From NCBI GenBank assembly GCA_023525715.1, contig CM042014.1, positions 24,584,904 through 24,648,903 of the forward strand: a stretch of 64,000 bases of DNA, read 5' to 3'. Source of the stretch: Cichorium intybus. Lineage: Eukaryota > Streptophyta > Magnoliopsida > Asterales > Asteraceae. The position numbers and the translations under genes are program-made. A model generated the notes under the pieces. The model was not told the origin of the DNA, ran no database searches, and worked only from the letters and a program-made list of their open reading frames with translations. Shown here one piece after another: positions 29,701-42,968 of the stretch (position 1 is its first letter; every line of letters begins with the position of its first letter).

Positions 29701-32700
29701 CTCTATATCCTCGAAGCGATTTCGTCCCCAATATTACGTTATGGGTTGCGTGCAAATAGTTTCTTAAAATAAAATGAAGCAAAAATTACATTTTCATAAC
29801 AAGTGGAACTTGTAGAATCTAGGGATTACAATTCTAGAGCAACACCTAACCCACTAAAGAGACTAAGGATTAGGTTTCTATAGCAACGGCAAACCCATTC
29901 TACAGACTACAACGTCCCGCTAGATGAAACCTGGTGAAACAATGTTTTGACTAGTAGGTCTTCTTTGATGCAAAAAGTGTGATTATCATATACTAAATCC
30001 ATTGCAAGATTTGACAAGAAAGGTTACACTAAATACTGATAGGACGGAATATCTACGGAACAATTTCAACCGAAAGTGTAACAATAAAGGAGTTGAGTAT
30101 TGTATTGAGGAGCAAGTATTGCACCTTATAAGGTAAGGTTGGGATACCGAGTAATATGCAAATCATTGCACAAAGTCAAGATGGGTAACGTGTGGCAAAA
30201 GAAGTTTTGTGTGACAATATCTCGCTAAAACTTTAGAGAAGATTCTAGAAGGTGACAGCTAGGCCAAGCTATATCTTAGAGATCATAATGTTGGCCGGTT
30301 TAGAAGGAGCACGAAAGTTGTGAAAATGAGGAAGATGTTGTGGACATGCGTTACAACACTCTTAGGTATGGTTGTGGCATTTATCATAGAAAATTTAAAG
30401 GAGAAAGATTACTGTGGTTCGGGCAATTATCAGCCTTAGTTGAAAGCCACGGTCAATGGTGTAAGGAGGAAAGGTCGTCTAAGGACGATATGAGATGATA
30501 ACATGGAGGCTTAGAATTAGGATACTTGAAGGCTTAGAGTTAGGATACTTGAATAGTATACGTCATAGTTTCTTTTCCATCTATCCATGCCCTTGGTATT
30601 TACATTCTTACATTTTCCCCTTTCAAACAGTCTAATCTATCTATCGATGCCTTTACATCTTTCGCAACGATGTGAAAGTGCAAAGTGCACCATCAAATGC
30701 CACTTTTTGGCCATGCTTATGACACATGTGTGTAGGGTTCTACCTATAGAGCCCTTAAGTCTTTAGCACCAAACTCGTCAAATATATACTATAATACATA
30801 TATAACCACTTAAGGTATCTATCACTAAATCAAGACAAAGGAAAACTCGTTGGTAAAACACTTTTCGACAATGTAATTCAAATCAGCTTTACAAGTCATT
30901 TCAGAACTTCCCAATAATGCCCACCGTATTGAATATAAACGATGAACACTTGAAAAAACAAACACAACACTTGACCACATTTTGAAATAGACGAGGGTGT
31001 TATGCGATGGTCCGTGTTTGTGAATTGGGTCGAGTCCTATCCTTTTTTATATGCTGAAAGTTACAATCTTTGGTAACTTGTAAACAATCTATCAACTTCT
31101 TTAAAGGATCTATCATGCCTAACCATACGGGCGTGAGTCCTATCATTTTCAATAAGTTCAATAAATTTTCCTGGCGATCCTTTCTTGGAGAGATCCATTT
31201 ATTTCCCCTACTTTACAAATCAAATGATTTACTTGTTTGTGCGAATGTCTAAATTCTTGGGACTTATCGCCATAAACTTAAGTATATACCCTCGACACTT
31301 TGGCCACATTGTCACAACACACATAAATTGGCAGTTTTAACTTCCAGCATAATGATACTTTTATTTATGCACATAAACTGGCGGTATTAGCCTTCGCAAT
31401 AAGGGTACTTATATTAACACAACATGTAGACATTCCACTTCTTTACACCAAGAAGCCAAAGAAACAACTATTGCAACATTGATTTGTGATGCTCATGACA
31501 TGACTCCATTTAACTTTTGCAACTTTAATATTCAATCCCATAGCATGTCAGCTCTACCGAGTATGAAAATCACTTTAGGATGCAGTCTCCTTGATATGTC
31601 ATCCAAGTTATATGAGCATGATCTCCGATCATAAAATGATACCCATTATATTATTAACCTATAAACTTGTTTCTTCAAGTATCTTTATAAGGTCACTTAG
31701 AGAGGGTGTTTGAGATTGAGTTTCAAAAGTGCTTATAAACTTGTTAGCTTCTCAAAAAACTAATAAGTTAAAGAAAATGTTTGGGCAAATTAATAAGCTC
31801 TTTTCAAGAGTGCTTTTTGTTACCCTTCAAAAAGTCGTTTTGAAAAAGTTAAGACTTTCAAAAGTGCTTATAACTAATCAACCTATAGTTTCTTGTCACT
31901 ACATAAGCTAATCCAAAAACTTTTATAAAAACTCATTTTAAAAAGTCATAAACTAATACGTATTTTAGCAAAAAAAAAAAAAACTTTTCAACTTAAATAA
32001 GCAATCCCAAACACTCCCTTTGACATTTTTTTGTTTATTTGCATGCATGCTTAATCTTCATACGACCTAAGAAATATTTGGTCTAATATACCTTTAAAAC
32101 TCATATTTAGCCAACACCCTAAGTGCATATAAGAATTGGCAATCAAATGTACCAATTTAACCGTAGTGTATGTAACGAAACTAGGAACTAAAGTAGCATT
32201 AACTTCTCCCATATCTTTCATGTAAAAGTTTTTTTTTATAAGAGTTTCTTTATTACATGCACTTGCTTTAAGTCCATCCTAAGGATTAACATGTCCTAAA
32301 GATTAACATAGCAACATGAAAATTCTACTACCATTAACATATGGATTGTATATACATCAAGTGATTCATTTATTTTACAACCTTTAGACCTAATGACTGA
32401 TCAAGTTTTTTATGTCATTGTTTAAAGCATGTTTAAGACAATACAAAAACTAAATTAAATCTAGAAACTTTCTTTTTTTGTCTTTGAACTATAAAATCTT
32501 TAAGTATTTAATATACAACTTCAATTCATAATCTAAAGGGCACTTGATATAACTAGATTATTAATAGAGGCTAAAGCAACCAAAAGTCTAAGTTGTTACA
32601 CATACTATAAAGGCGTATATGTCAAAATACAATAGTCATTTGTGTGAAATGTTTGCTACTAGTGTGACTTAGACATTTTAATTATGCCATCAAATCTTAT

Positions 32701-35700
32701 TTTCATTTTGGAATCCACCTGATCTTCATAGGTTTTTGTCAATTAAAATTCCCATTGCTTGGGCATCAAGCCATGTCTATTGTCTTCAACTACATACATC
32801 ATCCTTTAGGGAAAGGGATTCAAATATCAAAAGAGATTTTTTCACTCACATTTATGCTGCATTATTTATATTTTTTCTTAACATCTCTCTACATTTAAAA
32901 AGGCTTTTTGAGGCTTACGCCTTGAGGCTAGCCTCAGGCGAGGCCGAGGAAAAGCGTCTTAAAGGCAGCGGCTCTGATGGCTAAAATGAGGCTTAGGCCT
33001 CACCGGAGTGAGGCTATGTGAGGCGGTCCCAGGTGGCGTCGCGAGGCATCAATGCTTATGCCTCATCAAATATATTAATTTTGACTAGTTTTATTGACCT
33101 TTTGACTTTTTGCCTTTTAACTATTTTAGACTCTTTGACTTCGACCTTTTTTATCTATACACTATTTATCTATACATGTATACTCAAAAGACCTCATAAA
33201 GCCTTTGTGACTTGATCAACATCCATTTTCATCTCTTTTCTCTTTCACCATTACGACCTATAAATTGATATCTCTAAGTGGGTATTTGGGATTGCTCACT
33301 AAAAACAACTGAAGTTTTTTTTATTAAAAGTGCTTATTAGTTTATCCGGTGTCAAAACAAAGCTTTACGTAAAGTGTTTGGTTTTGTTTATTCGGTACCA
33401 AAATGTAATAAGTTGATAAGTTGTTTTGTAGTGTTTGGCAAATGATGCTTATATGTGTAATGCTAACTTATTAAAAACTCCTTAAACAAGTCAATAAGTA
33501 GGAGCAACTTATTAAAAACTCATTATTTAAGTCAATCATGAAATCTTCCTATACAACTTAAAACTTCTTATTACCAGTGCAAACCATAGTAAGTTAATAA
33601 GCAATCCCAAACACCCCTAAAATCAGAAGGCTTCACAATCAAACACTTAAAAGGTAATTCGAGAAGGAGGTGAAGATACGTCATCTAGGAAATATATAAT
33701 GATTATTTACTAATAATGCCTCAAGGCTTTTACCTCGGTTCGCCTTGAGACTTATGCCTCGTGAGGCTAAGGGACTCAAGGTCCATTTTCATTTTTTTAA
33801 ACCTTAGTTGTGTAAAAATACTCAAAAGGTGCTTTGCTTCATGCATTTGATCCATAACGAGATGTGAATCAATCATTTTCAATAAATGAAATGCTGAAAT
33901 AATAACCTCCTTACTTGTAGCATCTTAAGTAAAACACTTCGACACAAGTGTAGAGTTTTTGGTCATCTTGAGATAATCTAACATTGCATTAGGGATGTGA
34001 CTACGACATATGAAGTTGCCATTCTCAAACTTAGAACGTCGATGGGCCGTTACCAATGTTTCATTTTCGGTTTACTCTAAATATTGCATTGTGGGAACAG
34101 GTCACATAACCAAGAGTGACCATGTCTCCTTTTGCCATTACTTGAAACCACTGTCGTCAAGTTGATACAATTTGATGGTGGTGTTAGATATTCTTGGATA
34201 CCATGATCAACACAAAATTGCTTCAAGTTGGTTGGTACTACACTTTAAAAACAATGATTTAAATGATACTAGATTTATGACTCTTTGCTTCAAGACGAGT
34301 TGTCAAAGGAGTTAAATTTCTAATCCTTATGATAGTCAAAAATCCTATTAACAAGGGGACAAGTACCACAACAACAACATTCCCCAAGAATCCATTAGAA
34401 TGTGGCAATGGGAGGTAGATGTCGATAGTCATGCCTCCATTGGGGGTAGAACGACCATGTCAAATATATGAGATCTAGCAAGTATGGAAACGTGAACTTG
34501 CAAATAAGGCAAACAAGTGGTGGTGACTGCAACATAAGGGGTCGTCTTGATGTTATGGTAAACATTAAATAATAGCTATACCATAGCATTGGGGATGTGA
34601 TCGTGACATATGAAGTCGTCATTGTTGAACTAAAGGCGTCGATGGGTCGTGTCACATGACCAAGAGCAACGTCTCCTTTTGCCATTACTTGAAACCGCCA
34701 TCGTCAAGTTAACTTTGATGGTGTTGTTGAATATTCTTGGATACCATGATCAACATGAGATTGTTTCAAAGATGGTTGGTATTAGGAGTTAATAACAATG
34801 GTATAAATGATATTAGAGTTGTGACATTTTGCTTAAAGGCAAGTTCTTAAAGGAGTTGAATTTCTAGCCCATAGGATGCTAAAAGATCCTGCTAACAAGG
34901 TGACAAATACAACAACAGACCTCGGGAATCCCATTGAAATGGGGTAGGGAGAGTGAAATGTCGATAATCGAGCCTCTATAGGGGGTAGAGTGATCATGTC
35001 ACATATATGACCTCTGACAAGTGCGAAAATGTGAACTTTCAAATAAGGCAAACAAGTGGGAGGTAAGTTAAGGTGCATTAAGACAAATACATATACTTTC
35101 ACAGAATCCGTAGATTCTCTCCCTAAGAGCGGAGCCACTTGACCAGAGAGATAGACGATGTTTGCCCGGTACAAGCATGCTAATCTGAGAACCTGCAAAT
35201 GGGTCAAAGACAATGAGATTGTAAGTTGATGTGAGCAGTGAAACAGATACAAGAATAAATAAGAATAAAAGCATATAGGTAGAAAACATGTATGGACAAT
35301 ACAAATCCAAAAACAAGTATAAGGAAAGAAAAGCCATCATCCCACTTCCTTCGAGGACATCCTCTCCTCTTACCATTAATTAACATTAACTCTACCTTCA
35401 TTATAGACGTAGATTGTTAGTCTTTATCAGACATGCCCATACCACCTCAATCTACTTTCCCTCAATTTATTGGTGACCCTCGTCACTCCACCTCAACATA
35501 CTTATTTTTACTACTTCCATCTTTTTCTCATGGTTATTTTTTACTTGGCTAACATTCGAATCCAAGCACCATAGCAGACCTACAACTAACAAAGGGACAA
35601 GTAAGGTTTTAAAAAAGGTCGGAACAAACTTGTAAGGGAGAATCAAGGCCAAGCATACATGAGAGAACCTCTAACATTTAGAGAATATAAGAATGTTGTT

Positions 35701-38700
35701 ATTGACCTCAAAGACGACAACGATACAAATGAAAAAGCCAAAGTGTTTAGCTTCTTTCCAAATCACTCCTACTTCTTGGTTTTTCTCTATGCTGTAATAT
35801 TTTTCACTGCTCTATGTTCACCTTTTGTTGATCCTTGTTAGGAGTCATCTGATGATAATCCTTGTTGTATCGTGTGGTTTTTTTCTTTGCTGTCAAGTAT
35901 GATCCTTGTTGTCTCCTATGATTCTTATGGAAAAGAGGTGACTAATTGAACTGAACATAAACTTAAGGCTCTTTCTCATCATTGTCATCTTCATGGCTAA
36001 GGTGTTTATAGCTGCCCAACATAGACATTCTTGTGTCTAATGTAGAATCATATTTGAGGCCTTACTTTGACGACTTTGGCTTGTCGTGCTTTTAGAGAGG
36101 GTTTGTTTGTTTCTCAGTTTTCTCCTTTGGATGATGATACGAACACATCTCATACTAGGCCCGTCTCAAGCCATAAGCCCAAATGTAGAACTCACTCCCA
36201 AAAGCTAGCTTATAGGAGAAGGGGACACTTGGACTTATAAGCCACCAATAGGATTTACTTCCGACCAATGTGAGATCATAACAGATGATAATCTCTTTGC
36301 TTTCTCCTTTGGATAATTGTCTCTCCACTCTCCTTTCGACGATAGTATTTCTACATATTCTTTGTATTAACTTCTACAATACTCCTTTCATCACATATTC
36401 TCCTCATATGCAACCTTTTTAGTGTAGCAAAATAGTTAACAAGGAATTGACCGTTGTAACAGCACCATCAAGGGTATGCATGTTGCAATTGTCAATTTCA
36501 ATATTCACTCAACCTTTTCTTGCATCATTGAAGTGGATTAAGGCTATGAGGTTAGTGAACTCATTTGTATATTCCAACAATATACTGTTTTGTGGTATGC
36601 ATCTTAGCTTCCTTCTTGGTTCCAAGCCCACAATGTTAGGCACAAAATACTTCCTTTTTTTTGCTTTAGTTGCTCCCATGTGTCGATCAAACACATACCT
36701 TTCTCATATGCGATTTGCTTTGACTAGATTCCCATAAGAAGGTAGAAGCATTGCTAATCTTCATGGCATCTTCAATAGCTCCTATAGCCTCAGAAAAACT
36801 GCTCGTGTCCATAAAGGAAGTTCTCTACCATTGTTGCATTCCTTGTGTTGAACAACACCCTTTTCTGCTATAGTTGCTCCTGTGTGTCGATCACACACGT
36901 ACCTTTCTCATGTACAACGTGCTTTGACCCAATTCCCATAAGAAGGTAGATGCATTGCTAATCTTCATGGCATCCTTGATGGCTCCTATAGCCTCAGAAA
37001 ACTGCTCGCGTATATAAAGGAAGTTTTCTACCATTGTTGCATTCCTCGTGATGTTCAACACCCTTTTTTGCTTTAGTTGTTCTTGTGCGTCGATCGCACA
37101 CATCCCTTTCTCATGCATCATGTGCTTTGACCCGATTACCTCTTAAGAAGGTAGATGCATTGCTAATCTTCATGGCATCATTGAACGCTCCTATAGCCTC
37201 ATAAAACTGCTTGTGCCCATAAATAAAGTTCTCTACCCTTGTTGCATTCCTTGTGTTGTTCAACGCCTTCTGTTAGGGTACTTGTGAGCTTGGGAGTGTA
37301 TAGTCATAACAAATGATATGGATGGAACTAGCTAACTACATTGCAACTATCTCCTCATCGATGCCCTGTGACAACTTATAAGCTATTACGACAGTCTCCA
37401 ACTTTGAATTCGTCCCTAAGTTCATGTCGACTTTGCACCATCTTGATCTCAACAGTCTCACATTTATTATTCAACTGTCTACTACATTCCTCCGTGGTAA
37501 GCCTCGAATCCATCAATAAGGAACTCAAGGTAGCACATATAGGGCTCACAGATTGAATCACTCCTCAAGTTGGGTCATATGGATTGATCTTTTCATAGGG
37601 TCGGTTACTTCCCACATACTTGCTCTTGTTGCACCTTGATGAAAACTACGTCTTCTCCTACCATCACACACAACTTCCTACAAAAGTTCCAAGATCAAAT
37701 TATGCTTTGATATCCTTTCTCGCGGAGTTAAACCTTTAGGCCGTTAAAAAGGTAAGCCCTCAAAAGGGTCAGAAGGGACTCGGGAGGCGCACTTGCGAAG
37801 GCAAGTTTCCTGAGGTTGTAATAGTTTTCTTATTGATCTCAAAGGTGAAATCTGTACAAATGAAGAGGGACAATGGCCTTACCTTCGATGCCATATAGGA
37901 GGATAATAAACTAACAAACATATTCTACATTGTACAATGAAACATTGGACATGTAGGCAATTATATGTGTTGTGGTCTTGGCTATGACAGTTTCACTATC
38001 ACAATACATCAGAATTTGAAGCACCGAATCCAAGCCACAAACTAACATCTACAAATAGATCTAAACGTAGTCGTTTTAAAAGGTAATAGACTTTACTTGT
38101 ATTGCAAAGAACGATATACTTGCGTGCTTACTTGGTGATTTTTGGTAACTGACATTACATCATATGTCGAGCTTGCACTATGGTACCTCTCCAAACACCC
38201 ATGCGTGATGTGCGTACCGGTTCTTTACATATAGGCTAGCATTCTACCAATAATGTTTCGTGCTTGTACAAGGTTTTCTTGTATACCAACTCAACTTGCT
38301 TGTTTTTTTAAATACACAGTAGCATTTTACACCCTCTTGTAGAGTGGAAACCATTGATCTCTTTTAGTGAATGCCTTTTGTAGTGCTTTACTTGTCTTCC
38401 AGTTTCATTGTTACTAATTCACAAAAACCAATGTTAATTTGGTACAAACTTTATTTGTCAAGAACATGGAGTCGATGTCTATCGTGTTTGTTTTATGATG
38501 CTTAGACAATCGTCACGATCCACATGTTTTGAACCATCCGATCCTAATCTTCCCAATGCTTTGTGATGTGGACCTCATGCATACCTTTACACGTTCTGAC
38601 CATTAACGCCATAGGTTTCTTACCATGGTAGGGTTCATTTTGTCATTTGTTTACATCGAATGATGCTTATTCCCATAATATTAATCAACATGCCTCTTTT

Positions 38701-40032
38701 GTTGAAATCGCGTCCCATGGAATACAATTTGTAATATGTTGGGTTCTCTTTCATCTCCGTTCAAGTGTTTTCACTCGGTTAAACAATCACTACTCACACC
38801 AACCAATTTGGTATACTATTTTCACTCCCTTCCTAAGCTAGAGCCTAAGAATAATGCATGATATTCTCTATCACTTTTGCATGTTTTGGGAGGCTTTCTT
38901 TTAAAAATTCATGTCAACGGCAGTGCTTCATAAAATCCCTATTTAGTATATATGACCGGAAAACTAAACTAATAAGATTCATACAGCAACATGTTTTTAG
39001 CAACTGTATAATACATAAGTGCTGTAGAAGATCCGAAGGTTGGCCTGTCGGTATGTTAGATCATTAAAGCCAGCGTGATACTATAAGTCATTTTGTCCCA
39101 AGGAAGAATATTATACTACAAGTAATTTTGTGTCTGTACTTGTTTTGCACGTTCTTCTTGTTCATGGGACATTCATAATAATGTAAATTCTACTTGGCAG
39201 TCAGATTACTAATCCTTGAATTTTGTTTGTATCTAACAGCATGGCTAGGATTCTCGCCAGCTATAGCAGCTATAAGAAGACAGAGGAACTTACCCGTATA
39301 AACCTACAAGAAGTAGGTATATCATATATATATGTTGTAGGCTGAGTATATAATCTTATGAATCTTCCTTGTTCTGCAGAAACTTGCATCAGAATATGGG
39401 GACGTGTCTGCAGCTGATGAGCTGACAGAGATAATCCAACGGTAGTCATACTAACCACAACACAGATCCTACATGGCATACTACTTAGTACTTAGTACTT
39501 ACTACACAATCACCATGCAGCCACCTGGAAGAGAAGAATCTCAAACAGCTAGATATAACTAGTCTCAATCAGCTCGAACGCCATTTGCATAATTTCCTCC
39601 GCCAAGTCAGAATCAGGAAGGTAATTTTTGCAGAATTTGTGTGTATAATATAATATAAGTATGTGTTGACTTGTATACGGTTTTGTACAGACACAGCTAA
39701 TGATGGGAGTTGTCAAGGGCCTGCAACAACAGGTACGTTTACAATCCCTGAAGAATATAACGGGGTCAAAATTGTCACTTGTAATGGTCCTAATGGTTTG
39801 CACTTGCATGTGTAAACAGGAAATGGAACTGAAGAAAGAGAAAAAAATCATGATGGAGGAGGTAAAAGTAAAATCCAAATTTCCTAGATTTAGCTAAAAA
39901 ATGAAATCAGTTTTGTAGACAACAGATTCCTATCCATTTATAATGGTCCTACAGATTGAGGCAGCAAGGATGAATGAGGATTCTGGTGATGCTGCAGCAG
40001 ATCCACAGACGGATTTTCAGGTTACCTGGTAA
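26757..40032 (+). CDS. FLC-like MIKC MADS-box transcription factor (7 exons, 193 aa)
   Basis: Exons: 26757-26941, 39240-39312, 39380-39441, 39521-39620, 39691-39732, 39820-39861 and 39955-40032. All borders are GT-AG and the frame stays open to TAA. Sizes 185, 62, 100, 42 and 42 bp are the classical MIKC exon lengths. Residues 1-60 form the MADS DNA-binding domain and about 61-86 the I region. About 87-168 form the K box (ELTEIIQRHLEEKNLKQLD, then LNQLERHLHNFLRQVRIRK, TQLMMGVVKGLQ), followed by a short acidic tail ending QVTW. The short length, the STGES...ILASY linker and the tail fit the FLOWERING LOCUS C clade: nuclear repressors of flowering silenced by cold through Polycomb. Intron 1 is about 12.3 kb, as expected for a gene regulated through its first intron. 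SVP or AGL15-type relatives are less likely. Confidence 0.88.
31704..32020. mobile_element. hAT-like MITE, duplicate
   Basis: Second-block copy of the MITE at 21113-21430, one base shorter in its poly-A tract. Confidence 0.65.
33283..33615. mobile_element. Nested hAT-like MITE, duplicate
   Basis: Second-block copy of 22693-23025, inside the GAGGC-rich element at 32890-33795. Confidence 0.65.
33990..35250. repeat. Imperfect ~0.6-kb tandem repeat, duplicate
   Basis: Second-block copy of 23400-24660. One of the rare differences between blocks lies here (34472 G against 23882 C). Confidence 0.7.
35562..36429. other. Unique intron 1 sequence, nothing recognised
   Basis: This starts right after the duplication. 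Short open frames occur but none is convincing. A phrase around 36150-36260 (TAAGCC repeated in both orientations) hints at another decayed repeat. Confidence 0.4.
36430..37560 (-). pseudogene. Decayed Ty3/Gypsy gag with an internal triplication
   Basis: Minus-strand pieces resemble plant Gypsy gag. 37561-37376 gives an N-terminal helix-rich stretch (EECSRQLNNKCETVEIKM). A module like NATMVENFLYIREQFSEAIG followed by DAMKISNASTFL matches the typical NA.EV.NFL...A..I.DDA.K...A..YL segment. 36600-36510 (LLEYTNEFTNLIALIHF) matches the downstream capsid helix. The NFL module is present three times as tandem units of about 205 bp between 36655 and 37265. Stops and frame changes exclude function. 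It lies antisense in intron 1. Confidence 0.6.
37561..39239. other. Unique 3' part of intron 1, nothing recognised
   Basis: No coding similarity, no clear transposon ends and no long repeat seen. It ends with the polypyrimidine tract and the acceptor TCTAACAG before exon 2. Confidence 0.5.
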
Positions 40033-42968
40033 TGGCTGGCTGACTGGCTGGGTGAATGTGATATATAAGGTAACTTTATCATATATGTCTTTACTATGAA
40101 GGAGATAGTTGATTGTTAACATTTTCAAGAAGTGACAGCTGTCACCCTCGTATCTTGCTGTAACTAATAATGCAGTGAACTATTCCTCTTTGTATTTCCC
40201 CTTCTTGTCCCCCAAATAGCCTTGTAAATTTCGGTGTGATGAGTTTTCCATATATGTGAAAGTGAGTATGTGCTTGTATGAATCATATAACATATCATGT
40301 TCCATCACTGTTGCTACAGGATTTTTTGTAGGTTAGATGCAAGAAACAGCAATCTACTTCTATTTCTTCCAATTACAACGTTGCACTTGATAAAAATCTG
40401 ATATCTAATTCTTCAGTGTTATAATTGGGTACATATTTCAAAGTACAATGTACAATTAAGAACAAAAATTTCAAAGTACAATGCTGCAGCTGGAAGTAAT
40501 CTAAGTAGAATTCTATGACACACAAAGAGATGGAAGTAGGTTGCTATTTTCTGCATTTAACCCCCTTTTTCCCTTTTCTGGCTTTACTACCTTTTATAAA
40601 CTGATATTGATTTAGTACCAAATGCAAGAAATTACAACCTACTTTCATTTCTTTCTACCCATTTATAACATTGTCAATTTTCACTGTTATATTTATTTGG
40701 GTAGATATTTTAAAGTATTCCCTAATAAGAAAAAAGTGAAAATATAGTGCTATAATTGAGTGAAATTTTGCAAGTATAATGTCTTATGAGAAAAAATTGG
40801 GAGTACTTTGCTATGATTGATAGAAATGAAATCACCATGCTATAATGCACAATAAATGGAAGTATGTTGCTATTTCTTGCATTTAGCCTCCTTTTTGTCC
40901 TTGTCTGGTTTAGTAATTGTTATAAACTGGGCCTGCTATAAACTGGCATTGTTACGGAACAACATAAAAGAAACAAAATACATGCCTTGCTGTGCAGTCC
41001 TTTTAAAACATAAGCAATTAGACGGGTAGTTGATTGTTGCCTCAAAAACAAATAACTACTTAGTCCACAAGAGTAAACTTCATATTAATCATAATATATT
41101 AATAGTGAGATCATAACATATAAAGAAAAAAAAAACAAAAACAAAGCCAGAGGATTGGTCAACAAATAACTGATTTGAAAGAACAGCCTATTATAATAAA
41201 ACTGGCACCTACAACAGATTTGTGGATTCAGTTTTTCACCTGTGTATCCACTATTTTAAGGGGAAAAAAATTAGGTAATACACTAGAAACAATTTTTTTC
41301 TAAAAAATAACACTACAAATATTGTTTTTAATAATGCACGTGCATACCAATAAATCACGACTGAAAATTCAAATACTCTCATAGTTGCGCATATTGACAC
41401 ACATTAAAGACAATGGGAGTCTAAGATAAAGAAATTAAGATGTAAAACATACTGGTTCAAATATGGGCTGAGATGGCATAATCTTCGCGCCTAGTCCTTC
41501 AGTAGAAAACACAGCCAGTTAAGGAACAGGCCCAGGGAGGGTGCAAGTTGGGCCTTGTAGACAGACACGAAGTAGACATAGACGTCTCCATTTTGTTTGA
41601 TCTTTGTTAGATTTTTATACTTAATTGATTTCCAATTGTTTTTTATTTGCTTTATGCCATACACTTTAAAACGTTTATTTGTTCTTAAGAACCAAGTCGA
41701 CACATATTTTCTTGACATGAAATCCAGTGTTCATTTTACTAGACTAAAGAGAGTGCCTTGGATAGCACCATGTATTTCAAATAGATGGTGACTTGAAAAT
41801 TATATACATTCATCAAGATACCAACATATACTGCAATGGAAAATATACTAATTCCAAATCATTAAAAACTACAAACGAGAATCACGTCTATTCTGGGTGT
41901 TACCATCACCTATCAGTCACTAGTATAGTTCATATTCTAATATACATTGCCATCTTCAATTTGCCTCTCATGACACCTAGGTTAATCACTTGCCCTTCAT
42001 ACTAGGACATCCTTCTTTCAAAATCCCGGAAAATATATCGCACAACATGATAAGAAAATCCCATTTGTACAAAACGTGTTGTCAAAATCTATGATCAAAT
42101 ATGTTTGAGGAAAATAATATATTGCCGGCCAAATCCCCAAAATGATTTACAAACCCCACAATACATTAAGTAAATCCAAAAGCAAGTTAAATCACATAAG
42201 TATGCTTCATGTTATGCCTCGTAATGATTTACAAAATCATATACGGTGTCATTTGCATAAAACCACATCTAATTATACACAAATCACATGTATTCACCTC
42301 TTCTAGAACGGTATCTACAATCAGTTCACATCGTCCACCATTAGACACGGAACCTAGACGAACATCAACCACAAAATGTACCAAAATCAATAACCAAAAC
42401 ACCATACACCTAGTACTAAAATGCATTATCTAGAAGCCTAACACAGATTAATGTATATTTAACAACATCTAACCCACAAAATGTATGATTAAACCCCAAA
42501 CAACTCATTTCATTTTTAAGGTCAAAATGACCATTTTACTCCAAAACAATCAACAACACCATGGATGATTTCTAAAGCTCACAACACTAAAGGAACATTG
42601 TAATACATACACTCTATTCTTTTACAGCATACAATCAGTTACCATCACTCTTTATATCCAACTCATCATGCAAAGTAAAATCTAGAAGAAAAAAAAACGG
42701 AAAACTGAGACGAAATAGTTAACACAAAAACTTCCTTCACAAAAGTTGATATTCATAGCAAGCTCTAGAACTTTGCTTTAGACCTTAAAGCCTAAATCTT
42801 ACATTTGATTTCCATTACACTAACAATGTGAGAAAAATGGGGGAGGAGAAAGAGGTTAGGTTTTCTCCTTAGCCAAAGAAAATGAGAAAATGAAAAAAGA
42901 GAGGTTTCTAGTTGTATTTTGGTTTACTGAGGTTTCTCATGGTCTTACAAAATACCAACTAATTAGTA
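40033..42968. other. 3' region of the MADS gene and repeat-like DNA
   Basis: The MADS 3' untranslated region should occupy the first few hundred bases. From 40400 to 40900 there are repeated phrases such as ATTTCAAAGTACAATG and GGAAGTANGTTGCTATTT. They resemble 11880-12060 and so belong to a dispersed repeat. The rest holds no gene I can support. Confidence 0.4.

Larger units (their letters stand above)
24972..35561. repeat. Tandem segmental duplication, copy 2 (10,590 bp)
   Basis: Head-to-tail partner of 14381-24971. It keeps the 5' 1.37 kb of the Helitron (24972-26342) without the Helitron 3' end. It then carries the MADS promoter, exon 1 and the MITEs and repeats of intron 1. Its right end (CATTCGAATC, 35562) joins the original intron sequence leading to exons 2-7, so this is the copy directly connected to the rest of the gene. 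Confidence 0.97.
26942..39239 (+). other. Giant intron 1 of the MADS gene
   Basis: About 12.3 kb from the donor AG|GTACGC to the acceptor TCTAACAG. The first 8.6 kb belongs to duplication copy 2 and repeats the MITEs, hairpin and tandem repeats listed for copy 1. The last 3.7 kb is unique and includes a decayed retrotransposon gag (36430-37560). RY-type motifs (CATGCA) occur about 1.0 kb inside the intron (27969, and 17378 in copy 1) and again at 28434 and near 32041. Confidence 0.8.
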
